From contig CACZIP010000078.1 in assembly GCA_902781245.1 (NCBI GenBank), positions 1 through 8,127 of the forward strand: a stretch of DNA of 8,127 nucleotides. Direction: 5' to 3'. The translations under genes and the position numbers were made by a program. This DNA is from an uncultured Coriobacteriaceae bacterium (GTDB lineage Bacteria; Actinomycetota; Coriobacteriia; Coriobacteriales; Eggerthellaceae). The notes under the pieces were generated by a model. It had not been told where the DNA came from and searched no databases. It was given only the letters and a program-made list of their open reading frames with translations. Shown here piece by piece: positions 1 through 5,545 of the stretch (position 1 is the first letter of the stretch; every line of letters begins with the position of its first letter).

Positions 1-390
1 GCCGCTCTTGAACCAACGATTCACGAGCATGGCTGTCGCCACCATGCCTCCCAACCCATATGCGATGCCCGCAAGCGCGGCACCCACGAGAAAAGCAGGA
101 AGCGTCGAAGCCGTCGAATAGACGAAAAATGCCGCACCCGTCAGCGCCATCGCCAATGAAAGGCCAACTCGAGCTTCAAGCAAATCGTAGAAACGGTTTA
201 CGAGCATGGTCGCAATAGCCGAAACGAGAATGCGCGTGGACAGGATAATCGAGCCAGCCGCATCGCCGATACCAGGCATCGACACGATGTAAGGTTGGTA
301 GACCGCAAACGACGTGCTGTTCAACCCGATGTTGACGAACAGCGACAAGAAACAGCACGTGACGATGATCTTTTCGTAATGGCTTTTCAC
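1..390 (-). CDS. MFS transporter, N-terminal part (runs off left edge)
   Basis: The first 130 residues of a polytopic membrane transporter are present; the gene continues beyond base 1. The translation from a GTG at 390 begins VKSHYEKIIV, then shows about four hydrophobic helices (roughly residues 8-30, 45-65, 73-95 and 98-120). Between helices 2 and 3 lies a short charged loop (NRFYDLLEAR), and the fourth ends in the Gly-rich stretch AYGLGGMVATAMLVNRWF. The two-helix/loop/two-helix order with a Gly-rich fourth helix and NRWF is typical of major facilitator permeases of the OxlT/monocarboxylate-like groups. The substrate cannot be told from this part. The start is uncertain: no clear Shine-Dalgarno precedes the GTG, but an in-frame stop at 427-429 limits upstream extension. 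It lies 56 bases behind ohrR on the same strand with no terminator in between, so it may be read through from ohrR. Confidence 0.8.
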   Translation of the reverse strand, partial: MKSHYEKIIVTCCFLSLFVNIGLNSTSFAVYQPYIVSMPGIGDAAGSIILSTRILVSAIATMLVNRFYDLLEARVGLSLAMALTGAAFFVYSTASTLPAFLVGAALAGIAYGLGGMVATAMLVNRWFKSG

Positions 391-420
391 AGGTTTGCAA
401 TTAGGTGCTATGCGGCACGA

Positions 421-435
421 AACAATTCAACTGAT
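421..435. promoter_or_regulatory. weak OhrR-like operator in front of the MFS gene
   Basis: The 15-mer AACAATTCAACTGAT matches the OhrR operator pattern TACAATT-N-AATTGTA at about 10 of 14 defined positions: the left half is 6/7 and the right half only 4/7. It sits 30 bases upstream of the MFS start, in the 56-base gap after ohrR. Taken alone it would not be called. It is listed because two better copies exist in the same window. Confidence 0.25.
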
Positions 436-446
436 TTGCGTGATGC

Positions 447-914
447 CTATGACTCCCGCACGTTTGCGAGAATTTTCCTGAGCAAATGCACAAGCTTGGC
501 AGCATCGCCTTGATCGATGTTGACGCATTGGCCCATTGCCAAGGGCACCTCGCGCGCCTTCTCCTTCAGCTTCTCACCTGCTTCGGTTAGTCGCACGTTG
601 ACGCGGCGTTCATCGACGGAGCTGCGAACACGCGACACGTAGCCCTTGTCCTCCATTTTCTTGAGCATGGGCGTGAGCGTGCCGGAGTCGAGGAACAACC
701 GCTCGCCCAGCTCGCCAACCGACAGTTCGCCGTATTCCCACAACGCCATCATCACCAGGTACTGCGTATAGGTCAAATCGAGCTTGTCGAGATGCGGCGT
801 GTAGCGGCGCACGACCTCTTTCGAGCATGCGTACAGCGGAAAACACAGCTGGTTCTCGAGCTTCAGCAGTTCGTCCGTGGGAATAGCTTCGTATGCAACA
901 TCGCCAGACGCCAT
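447..914 (-). CDS. ohrR: OhrR-type MarR-family organic hydroperoxide sensor/repressor, 2-Cys type
   Basis: A 155-residue winged-helix repressor. OhrR proteins bind DNA as dimers when reduced and let go when an organic hydroperoxide oxidises an N-terminal cysteine. The N-terminal helix KLENQLCFPLYACSKE carries that sensor Cys (Cys24), followed by LDKLDLTYTQYLVMMALWE and the recognition region LFLDSGTLTPMLKKME; the wing has DERR. This run is very close to Bacillus subtilis OhrR as I recall it. A further Cys at 130 (MGQCVNI) is 106 residues after Cys24, close to the 105-residue spacing of Cys22 and Cys127 in Xanthomonas OhrR, so a disulfide-forming 2-Cys mechanism is inferred. The ATG at 914 is preferred over an adjacent TTG at 917 because GAGGTAGG (928-921) is then six bases away. 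It is separately transcribed: a terminator lies upstream and its own promoter/operator is at 941-967. No ohr gene is seen in the window. Confidence 0.93.
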   Translation of the reverse strand: MASGDVAYEAIPTDELLKLENQLCFPLYACSKEVVRRYTPHLDKLDLTYTQYLVMMALWEYGELSVGELGERLFLDSGTLTPMLKKMEDKGYVSRVRSSVDERRVNVRLTEAGEKLKEKAREVPLAMGQCVNIDQGDAAKLVHLLRKILANVRES

Positions 915-940
915 CAAGCACCTACCTCACGTAATAACCA

Positions 941-955
941 TGCAATTAAATTGTA
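941..955. promoter_or_regulatory. OhrR operator at the ohrR promoter
   Basis: TGCAATTAAATTGTA is a 7-1-7 palindrome with one mismatched pair. It differs at one position from the OhrR operator pattern TACAATT-N-AATTGTA known from Bacillus, Xanthomonas and Streptomyces. It begins at about the expected transcription start of ohrR (near 955, seven bases below the TATAAT at 967-962) and runs into the leader. A bound repressor there would block initiation, so negative autoregulation is inferred. Confidence 0.82.
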
Positions 956-961
956 CGCGAT

Positions 962-967
962 ATTATA
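962..967 (-). promoter_or_regulatory. -10 element of the ohrR promoter
   Basis: A perfect TATAAT reads on the minus strand from 967 to 962, 48 bases ahead of the ohrR start and directly next to the operator. No good -35 hexamer is visible at 16-18 bases upstream, because that stretch is the GC-rich terminator stem of the preceding gene. The promoter may be weak or need help. Confidence 0.6.
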
Positions 968-972
968 GCGCG

Positions 973-1010
973 AAAAACCGCCCGCCCTCCGCACGAACGA
1001 AGGACGGGCG
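973..1010 (-). terminator. intrinsic terminator of the acyl-CoA synthetase transcript
   Basis: On the minus strand, arm CGCCCGTCCTTCG (1010-998) and arm CGGAGGGCGGGCG pair over 13 bp, with two G-U wobbles, around a five-to-six base loop. A GTTTTT run (978-973) follows. It lies about 28 bases after the synthetase stop and separates that gene from ohrR. Confidence 0.85.
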
Positions 1011-1037
1011 AATGCCTCGCGCTGATTAGTGTTGATG

Positions 1038-2681
1038 CTAGTGCGACGTCTCGGTGGCAACCAGCCCCGCCGCACCGTAGCGCTTGCGCAGCTCAGGCTT
1101 GTCGATCTTGCCGGTCGAATTGCGCGGCACCTCTGCGAAGATGTATTTGCGTGGGCGCTTGTAGCGCGGAAGACCCTTGCAGAACTCCTCCATCTCTTCC
1201 TCGGAGCAAGAGCGCCCGTCACGCATCTCGATGATGGCACAGGCGATTTCGCCCAAACGCGTGTCGGGAATGCCGATGACCGCAACGTCCTTCACGTCGG
1301 AGTTCGTGCGAATGAAATCCTCGATCTGCACGGGATAGAGGTTCTCGCCGCCCGTGATGATAACGTCCTTCGCCCGGTCGACCAGATAGATGAAGCCGTC
1401 CTCATCCACCTCGGCAACATCGCCCGTGTAGAGCCAACCGTCGCGTAGAACCTCGGCCGTGGCCTCGGGATTGTTGTAGTAGCACTCCATGACACCTCCG
1501 TCGCCGCGCAGGCAAAGCTCGCCCACGTCGTGCGCGCCGGGTGTAACGAGCGTGCCGTCTTCGTGACGCACTTCGGCTTCCCAACCGTAACCGGCAATGC
1601 CGATAGCACCCACCTTGTGAATGTTCTCGACGCCCAAATGCACGCTGCCGGGCCCAATACCTTCCGACAAGCCGTAGTTCGTATCGTACTGATGGTTCGG
1701 GAACACGTTCATCCAACGTTTGATCAGACTCGGCGGCACAGGCTGAGCGCCGATGTGCATGAGGCGCCATTGCTCGAGCTCGTAGTTGTCCAGGTTCACG
1801 ACGCCATCGTCGATGGCGTCGAGGATGTCCTGAGCCCACGGAACGAGCAGCCACACGATCGTGCAATGCTCTTCCGAAACGGTGCGCAGAATCCATTCGG
1901 GGCTTACACCACGCAAGATAACAGCGGAGGCGCCTGTAACCAGTCCGCCCATCCAGTGCATCTTCGCGCCCACGTGATACAGCGGCGGAATGCACAGGAA
2001 GTTGTCGTCGTGCTGCTGGCCGTGGTGCTTCTGCTCGGTGATGGCTGCGCGCATGAGCGACTTGTGCTTGTGGAGAATGGCTTTCGGGAAACCTGTCGTG
2101 CCGCTGCTGAAGTAGATGGCTCCCAAGTCATCATCGACGATGGGAATGGCCGGTTCCTCAGGCGTGAAGTGGCGCACGCGCTCGTTGTAGCTGCACGCGA
2201 ATTCGGGGCAGTCCTCGCCCACGAAGAACAAGTGCTTGATCTTGGGAATCTTGTCGACGATCTCTTTGATGCGTCCGATGAACTCAGGGCCGAAAATCAA
2301 CACCTCGGCATCGGCAAGATCGAGGCAGTAGCGAATCTCTTCCGCCGTGTAGCGATAGTTCAACGGCACCGAAATGGCACCCGACTTCAGCACGCCCATA
2401 TAAATGGGAAGCCACTCAAGGCAGTTCATCATCAGGATGGCGACCTTCGTTTCGCGCTGCACACCGGAATCGAGGAGCATATGCGCAAAGCGATTCGAAT
2501 GCTCGTTGAACGTGCGCCATGTGATGTCGCGGCGATAGCGCTTCGACGGCGCGGTCTCGACGAGCTCGTACTCGCTCCACGCCTTGCCGCGCTTCTCGCG
2601 GATCGCGGGGTTCACCTCGACGAGTGCAACATCGTCGGGAAACTTCGCGGCGTTCATAATCAGATAATCGGTAATGGGCAT
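1038..2681 (-). CDS. class I adenylate-forming acyl-CoA synthetase (substrate unknown)
   Basis: A 547-residue ANL-superfamily enzyme that would activate a carboxylic acid with ATP to an acyl-adenylate and pass it to coenzyme A. All core motifs are intact: the P-loop SSGTTGFPK (192-200), YGLSE (336-340), YTGD (418-421), the hinge and acyl-CoA-ligase signature DRAKDVIITGGENLYP (435-450), and the C-terminal PRNSTGKIDK (519-528) with catalytic Lys525. Length is normal for the fatty-acid/aryl/carnitine/bile-acid CoA ligase group. The motifs do not settle the substrate, and no CoA-transferase, dehydrogenase or hydratase gene lies nearby to suggest a pathway. An inserted charged segment (about 24-50) precedes the usual DITWRTFNEHSNRFAHML start of the family core. 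The ATG at 2681 has a strong AGGAGAGA (2692-2685). It lies 52 bases behind the gtrA-like gene with no terminator, so the two are probably cotranscribed. Confidence 0.92.
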   Translation of the reverse strand: MPITDYLIMNAAKFPDDVALVEVNPAIREKRGKAWSEYELVETAPSKRYRRDITWRTFNEHSNRFAHMLLDSGVQRETKVAILMMNCLEWLPIYMGVLKSGAISVPLNYRYTAEEIRYCLDLADAEVLIFGPEFIGRIKEIVDKIPKIKHLFFVGEDCPEFACSYNERVRHFTPEEPAIPIVDDDLGAIYFSSGTTGFPKAILHKHKSLMRAAITEQKHHGQQHDDNFLCIPPLYHVGAKMHWMGGLVTGASAVILRGVSPEWILRTVSEEHCTIVWLLVPWAQDILDAIDDGVVNLDNYELEQWRLMHIGAQPVPPSLIKRWMNVFPNHQYDTNYGLSEGIGPGSVHLGVENIHKVGAIGIAGYGWEAEVRHEDGTLVTPGAHDVGELCLRGDGGVMECYYNNPEATAEVLRDGWLYTGDVAEVDEDGFIYLVDRAKDVIITGGENLYPVQIEDFIRTNSDVKDVAVIGIPDTRLGEIACAIIEMRDGRSCSEEEMEEFCKGLPRYKRPRKYIFAEVPRNSTGKIDKPELRKRYGAAGLVATETSH

Positions 2682-2733
2682 TGCTCTCTCCTATTCCCAA
2701 CGAACTAAAGAGGACCGTTTCCTCCAGTTCGGC

Positions 2734-3123
2734 CTAATTCCCCGCATCGAGGAAAATCTTTCGCGTTACAAAATTCCACACCATGACGATAGCCGTAGCG
2801 CCGATTTTCACGATCAGGTAATGCCACCCGAGCAGCTCGACGCCGGCCCACATGCATGCGTTGTTTATGATAAGTCCGATAATCGACAAAATGACGAAGA
2901 TGATGAATTCACGTCGACGGCTCATATCTTCTTTGTGCGTGAAGACGTAGCGCATGGACGCGAGATAGTTGAAAACGACCGACAACGTGAAGCCAATCGT
3001 GGCACTGACCAGATAGTTGATGTGCAGGATCTCGGTGCAGAACGCAAGCAACCCGTAGTCGATGAAGAAGGCGATAACGCCCACAACACCAAATTTCATG
3101 AATTGTGCAATCAGATTCTTCAC
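2734..3123 (-). CDS. GtrA-family four-helix membrane protein
   Basis: A 129-residue integral membrane protein with four hydrophobic helices at about 10-30, 37-56, 73-94 and 101-121, and a short basic loop (HKEDMSRRRE) between helices 2 and 3. Typical GtrA/DPMS-flippase family features are FGVVGVIAFFIDYGLL at the N-terminus, FNYLASMRYVF closing helix 2 and WNFVTRKIF at the C-terminus. Family members are thought to help move lipid-linked sugars across the membrane for cell-surface glycosylation. No glycosyltransferase partner is visible here, so the role is inferred from family only. The start is a GTG at 3123, preceded by AAAGGGAC and, some 22 bases up, a TATAAT. The next gene on the same strand is the acyl-CoA synthetase, 52 bases on; a functional link between the two is not obvious. 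Confidence 0.88.
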   Translation of the reverse strand: MKNLIAQFMKFGVVGVIAFFIDYGLLAFCTEILHINYLVSATIGFTLSVVFNYLASMRYVFTHKEDMSRRREFIIFVILSIIGLIINNACMWAGVELLGWHYLIVKIGATAIVMVWNFVTRKIFLDAGN

Positions 3124-3144
3124 TCGTCCCTTTCGACCCGATGC

Positions 3145-3172
3145 ATTATAGCGAACAAGAACGCTGTGAAAA
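3145..3172 (-). promoter_or_regulatory. promoter of gtrA-like / acyl-CoA synthetase unit
   Basis: On the minus strand TATAAT (3150-3145) is preceded after 16 bases by TTTTCA (about 3172-3167), a 4/6 match to the -35 consensus. Transcription would begin about 15 bases before the GTG at 3123, leaving just room for the ribosome binding site. The promoter is divergent from, and about 30 bases clear of, the operator of the peroxidase gene. Confidence 0.5.
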
Positions 3173-3192
3173 CCCCGATGAAGCTAATTTTA

Positions 3193-3221
3193 TATTGCAT
3201 ACAATTTAATTTTATGCAATA
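3193..3221. promoter_or_regulatory. OhrR operator within a 29-bp palindrome at the glutathione peroxidase promoter
   Basis: The core TACAATTTAATTTTA (3200-3214) fits the OhrR operator TACAATT-N-AATTGTA with a perfect left half and one mismatch on the right. It is centred at 3207. Arms ATTGCATA (3194-3201) and TATGCAAT (3213-3220) extend the symmetry around the same centre, so 13 of 14 base pairs match across 29 bp. It lies between the likely -35 (TTGCAT, 3195-3200) and -10 (AATAAT, 3218-3223, or TATAAG, 3223-3228), where a repressor would shut the promoter. Compared with the ohrR copy the symmetry is longer, which may mean tighter binding or a second overlapping regulator. Confidence 0.75.
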
Positions 3222-3228
3222 ATATAAG
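3195..3228 (+). promoter_or_regulatory. promoter of the glutathione peroxidase gene
   Basis: TTGCAT (3195-3200) and AATAAT (3218-3223) are 17 bases apart. A second -10 candidate, TATAAG (3223-3228), overlaps. The region is strongly AT-rich against its surroundings. The OhrR-type palindrome occupies the spacer. The -35 match is poor, so the exact hexamers are tentative. Confidence 0.45.
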
Positions 3229-3259
3229 CAACAAAGACAGTGCACTGAAAGGAGCCCTC

Positions 3260-3802
3260 ATGAGCATTTACGACCTGAATGTTGCAACGCGCGACGGAAG
3301 CGAAGTTTCCCTTGCCGATTACAAAGGAAAAGTCCTGCTCATCGTCAACACTGCCACCGGTTGCGGCTTCACCCCGCACTACGAGCCGCTCGAGGCGATG
3401 TACAAGGAATATCGCGATCAGGGTTTCGAGATCCTCGACTTCCCCTGCAACCAGTTTGCAGACCAGGCACCGGGCTCGGATGACGAAATCCACGAATTCT
3501 GCCAGGTGAAATTTGGAACCGAGTTCCCGCAGTTTAAAAAGATCGACGTCAACGGTGAAAACGCCGATCCGCTGTTTGCCCTGTTGGCTACCGAAAAGCC
3601 CTTCGAAGGCTTCGGAAAGGGCCTCAAGAACAAGGCTCTCGAGAAATTCGCACAGGCAAATAACAGCAAATTCGGCGACAAAGCCTATATCAAGTGGAAC
3701 TTCACGAAGTTCCTCGTCGACCGTGAGGGTAACATCGTTGCCCGCTTCGAGCCCACAGTCGACATGGGCGATGTGAAGAAAGCCGTCGCCGCAGCGCTGT
3801 AG
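3260..3802 (+). CDS. glutathione peroxidase-family thiol peroxidase (Cys type)
   Basis: A 180-residue, cytoplasmic (no signal peptide) peroxidase that reduces hydrogen peroxide and organic hydroperoxides. The catalytic tetrad is complete: peroxidatic Cys35 in NTATGCGFTPHYEPLE, Gln65 in FPCNQF, and Trp146-Asn147 in IKWNFTKFLVD. The codon for Cys35 is TGC, so there is no selenocysteine. Cys81 (EFCQVKF) sits where plant and bacterial thioredoxin-dependent members carry the resolving cysteine, 46 residues after the peroxidatic one. The reductant is therefore more likely thioredoxin than glutathione; this is inference from position. There is a modest insertion (about 113-140) ahead of the WNF motif. 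The start ATG has AAAGGAG with five bases spacing. It is monocistronic, with its own promoter, operator and terminator. The OhrR-like palindrome in its promoter points to induction by organic peroxides. Confidence 0.95.
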   Translation: MSIYDLNVATRDGSEVSLADYKGKVLLIVNTATGCGFTPHYEPLEAMYKEYRDQGFEILDFPCNQFADQAPGSDDEIHEFCQVKFGTEFPQFKKIDVNGENADPLFALLATEKPFEGFGKGLKNKALEKFAQANNSKFGDKAYIKWNFTKFLVDREGNIVARFEPTVDMGDVKKAVAAAL

Positions 3803-3825
3803 AGTCAAAGCCGAAACGCGATCAG

Positions 3826-3865
3826 AACGAGCCATCGGGTCTGCCCGTTGGCTCGTTTTCATTTT
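3826..3865 (+). terminator. intrinsic terminator of the glutathione peroxidase gene
   Basis: AACGAGCCATCGGG (3826-3839) pairs with CCCGTTGGCTCGTT (3844-3857) over 14 bp with one mismatch and a TCTG loop. TTTTCATTTT follows. The minus-strand side has no T-run, so it serves only the + strand. Confidence 0.9.
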
Positions 3866-3889
3866 GAAACCAGATGTCTGATCTTTGCC

Positions 3890-4906
3890 TTACGAGAGGG
3901 CGTTGGACAAATCGATGTTCATATCGACAGCCGTGCCGATGCCTGCAACGTCACCTTCGTTCGAATACTGCCACATCACGATATCGAGATAATGGTTCGG
4001 CTGGTTGGGGCCGTATTCCGCCCACCATACCCCACCGTCGTTGACAATCGAGTCATCGTAGCGAGACAGGTCGCTCGCGTTGCCGTAGATGAGCGTACGG
4101 TACCCTGCTTGCTCGATGCGCTTGCAGAATGCATCGGCAATTGCGGTCATCTCGCCTTTCGACAGATTCGCCGTACGGGTTATGCCAAGGCTGGGCACGA
4201 CTTCGGAGTCAAACGCAATCGGATACTCGAGCGAAACCCCTCCTAGATTGTCGAGCACGAATTCGGCCTCCTCGATGGCCTCCTGCTCGTTTGTTGCTTG
4301 CGAGAAGAAGTAGATGCCGCAATCGATGCCCGCATTGCGCGCGCCTTCCAAGTTGTCCCGATAGTAGTTATCCAGATACAAGTCACCCTCTGTTGCGCCG
4401 CGATATCCCAGACGAATCATCGCGAAATCGATATCATCGGCGGCAACTGCTGGCCAGTCGATTTCAAGTTGGCTTTCCGATACGTCGATTCCGATTCTTG
4501 ACTTGACTTGCCCGTTCACGACATATGCGAAGCGGTTGTTGCTATGGTCGAGCTTAGTCCAATCGTAAGGGCTCGCGTAAGTAACGCCCTGGTCACCCAC
4601 TTGCTCTTCTTGGGGCGCACAAGCCCTGATGAAGATAATCATGAGCACGACGAGGACGGCCACGGCTACCACCGAGAGAATGTACGTAGCGTTTCGCTTG
4701 AAGAACTCCCCTGCTGTCATCTTGCCCCGCTGCTGATCATCGGGATATCGCCTTTCGGGGCGACGAGGACTTCCTGTTTGCGGCCTATTCGACACCTGGG
4801 GCCTGTTTGATGCCTGGGCTCTATTCGATGCTTGAGACCTGCTCGACCTCTGCGCACTTGCCGTCAGCGATTGAAGCTTGTCATTTCGCCGCATATGATT
4901 CGCCAT
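3890..4906 (-). CDS. membrane-anchored GH25 lysozyme (type II membrane protein)
   Basis: A 338-residue protein with a glycoside hydrolase family 25 domain, the fold that cleaves the MurNAc-GlcNAc bond of peptidoglycan. It starts with a cytoplasmic, Arg/Gln/Ser/Asn-rich tail (1-73), then a single hydrophobic helix YILSVVAVAVLVVLMIIFI (75-93), then an extracellular linker, then the enzyme domain (about 137-338). Catalytic landmarks are GIDVS with Asp141, AMIRLGYRG (162-170), YPIAFDSEV with the Asp233-x-Glu235 pair, and the terminal MWQYSNEG. There is no cleavable signal peptide, so the enzyme should stay tethered and act on the nearby wall in growth, division or turnover. The tail holds three six-residue repeats of the form xQ(A/V)SNR (24-41). 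The ATG at 4906 has GAGGAGG about six bases away. It is divergent from queF, and no terminator is seen after its stop. Confidence 0.92.
   Translation of the reverse strand: MANHMRRNDKLQSLTASAQRSSRSQASNRAQASNRPQVSNRPQTGSPRRPERRYPDDQQRGKMTAGEFFKRNATYILSVVAVAVLVVLMIIFIRACAPQEEQVGDQGVTYASPYDWTKLDHSNNRFAYVVNGQVKSRIGIDVSESQLEIDWPAVAADDIDFAMIRLGYRGATEGDLYLDNYYRDNLEGARNAGIDCGIYFFSQATNEQEAIEEAEFVLDNLGGVSLEYPIAFDSEVVPSLGITRTANLSKGEMTAIADAFCKRIEQAGYRTLIYGNASDLSRYDDSIVNDGGVWWAEYGPNQPNHYLDIVMWQYSNEGDVAGIGTAVDMNIDLSNALS
4752..4835 (-). repeat. tandem 18-base repeats encoding xQ(A/V)SNR in the lysozyme tail
   Basis: Three consecutive degenerate 18-base units encode SQASNR, AQASNR and PQVSNR (residues 24-41), followed by a partial unit PQT, in the cytoplasmic tail ahead of the membrane helix. 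The units differ at the base level, mainly in third positions. Extent at the edges is approximate. Confidence 0.6.
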
Positions 4907-4928
4907 GCGCTCCTCCTCGATCTTTCAA

Positions 4929-4937
4929 CTTATAATA
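4929..4937. promoter_or_regulatory. shared -10 region between the lysozyme and queF genes
   Basis: CTTATAATA reads TATAAT on the + strand (4931-4936) and TATTAT or TATAAG on the minus strand. It lies about 25 bases before the lysozyme start and 108 bases before queF. No convincing -35 hexamer is found at the usual distance in either direction. The assignment rests on the -10 match and position only. Confidence 0.35.
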
Positions 4938-4973
4938 CCGTGACGGCAGTAAAACCAAGAAGAGACGATCCTT

Positions 4974-5044
4974 TTTGGTCGGATTAGTCCGCAAGCCCGC
5001 ACTGGAAACCAAGCGCGACGCCCCTGAATGGAACGGGAGACGAC
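4974..5044 (+). other. possible structured leader of queF (unassigned)
   Basis: If queF starts from the -10 at 4931-4936, it has a leader of about 100 bases. In it a four-pair hairpin CGGA-TTAG-TCCG is enclosed by TTGGT and ACCAA about 25 bases apart. Past that come CCCC and CGGG segments that could pair just before the GGGAG ribosome binding site (5035-5039). No known riboswitch consensus is recognised, and there is no A-rich preQ1-I tail here. The pairing is weak evidence by eye. Confidence 0.25.
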
Positions 5045-5530
5045 ATGACAACACGTGCAGACCTGAAACTGTTGGGAAACCGGCACGTCGAATACCCAAC
5101 CGATTACGACCCGAGTTTGCTTGAAACGTTCGAGAACGCACATCAGGATCATGATTACATGGTCACGTTCCGTTGCCCCGAATTCACGACGCTCTGCCCC
5201 ATCACCGGGCAACCCGACTTCGCAACGCTCTACATCAACTACATCCCCAACGTGCGCATGGTCGAAAGCAAGTCGCTCAAGCTCTATCTGTTCAGCTTCC
5301 GCAACCACGGAGACTTCCACGAAGACGTTACCAACATCATCATGAAAGACCTCGCGAAGCTCATGGATCCGAAATACATAGAGGTTCGTGGCATGTTCTA
5401 TCCTCGTGGCGGCATTTCGATCTACCCCTTTGCAAATTGGGCCAATCCTGATTTCGATTATGGTGAGATTGCGCAGAAGCGCATGTTCGATCAGCTGACC
5501 GACCTAGACAAGGGTGACGGCGCCCGCTAG
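5045..5530 (+). CDS. queF: NADPH-dependent 7-cyano-7-deazaguanine reductase (preQ0 to preQ1)
   Basis: A 161-residue single-domain (YkvM-type) QueF, which reduces the nitrile of preQ0 to the aminomethyl group of preQ1 with two NADPH, in the route to queuosine at the tRNA wobble base. The active-site stretch EFTTLCPITGQPDFA holds the nucleophile Cys51 and the general acid Asp58. The QueF motif ESKSLKLYLFSFRNHGDFHED (74-94) carries the NADPH/substrate residues, including Glu74 and Glu93. Length matches the short bacterial form. The ATG at 5045 has GGGAG six bases upstream. It is followed after 79 bases by a queuosine-precursor transporter on the same strand. No queC, queD or queE is in view, so salvage of an imported precursor is the likely role of this pair. 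Confidence 0.97.
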   Translation: MTTRADLKLLGNRHVEYPTDYDPSLLETFENAHQDHDYMVTFRCPEFTTLCPITGQPDFATLYINYIPNVRMVESKSLKLYLFSFRNHGDFHEDVTNIIMKDLAKLMDPKYIEVRGMFYPRGGISIYPFANWANPDFDYGEIAQKRMFDQLTDLDKGDGAR

Positions 5531-5545
5531 AATGGCCAAACGGTT

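Noticed and set aside
391..405. TGCAATT half-site near the MFS start, like the left half of the ohrR operator (read on the opposite strand as AATTGCA)
   Set aside because: The other half (GGTGCTA) does not match; a lone seven-base half-site is expected by chance in an AT-rich gap.
1038..2681. Calling the synthetase a bile-acid-CoA ligase (BaiB) or carnitine-CoA ligase (CaiC)
   Set aside because: Only general ANL motifs are visible, and no bai or cai genes flank it. The lineage guess alone does not justify a substrate.
1530..2708. A 392-codon open frame on the + strand
   Set aside because: It is exactly antisense to the acyl-CoA synthetase, which has all its catalytic motifs. The translation is His/Arg/Val-rich with no recognisable domain, a typical shadow of a GC-rich gene.
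3212..3862. A 216-codon open frame on the minus strand
   Set aside because: It is antisense to the complete glutathione peroxidase gene, runs through its terminator, and has no motif.
4940..4987. A 15-codon GTG reading frame ahead of queF as a leader peptide
   Set aside because: It has no Shine-Dalgarno and no run of regulatory codons; coding is not supported.
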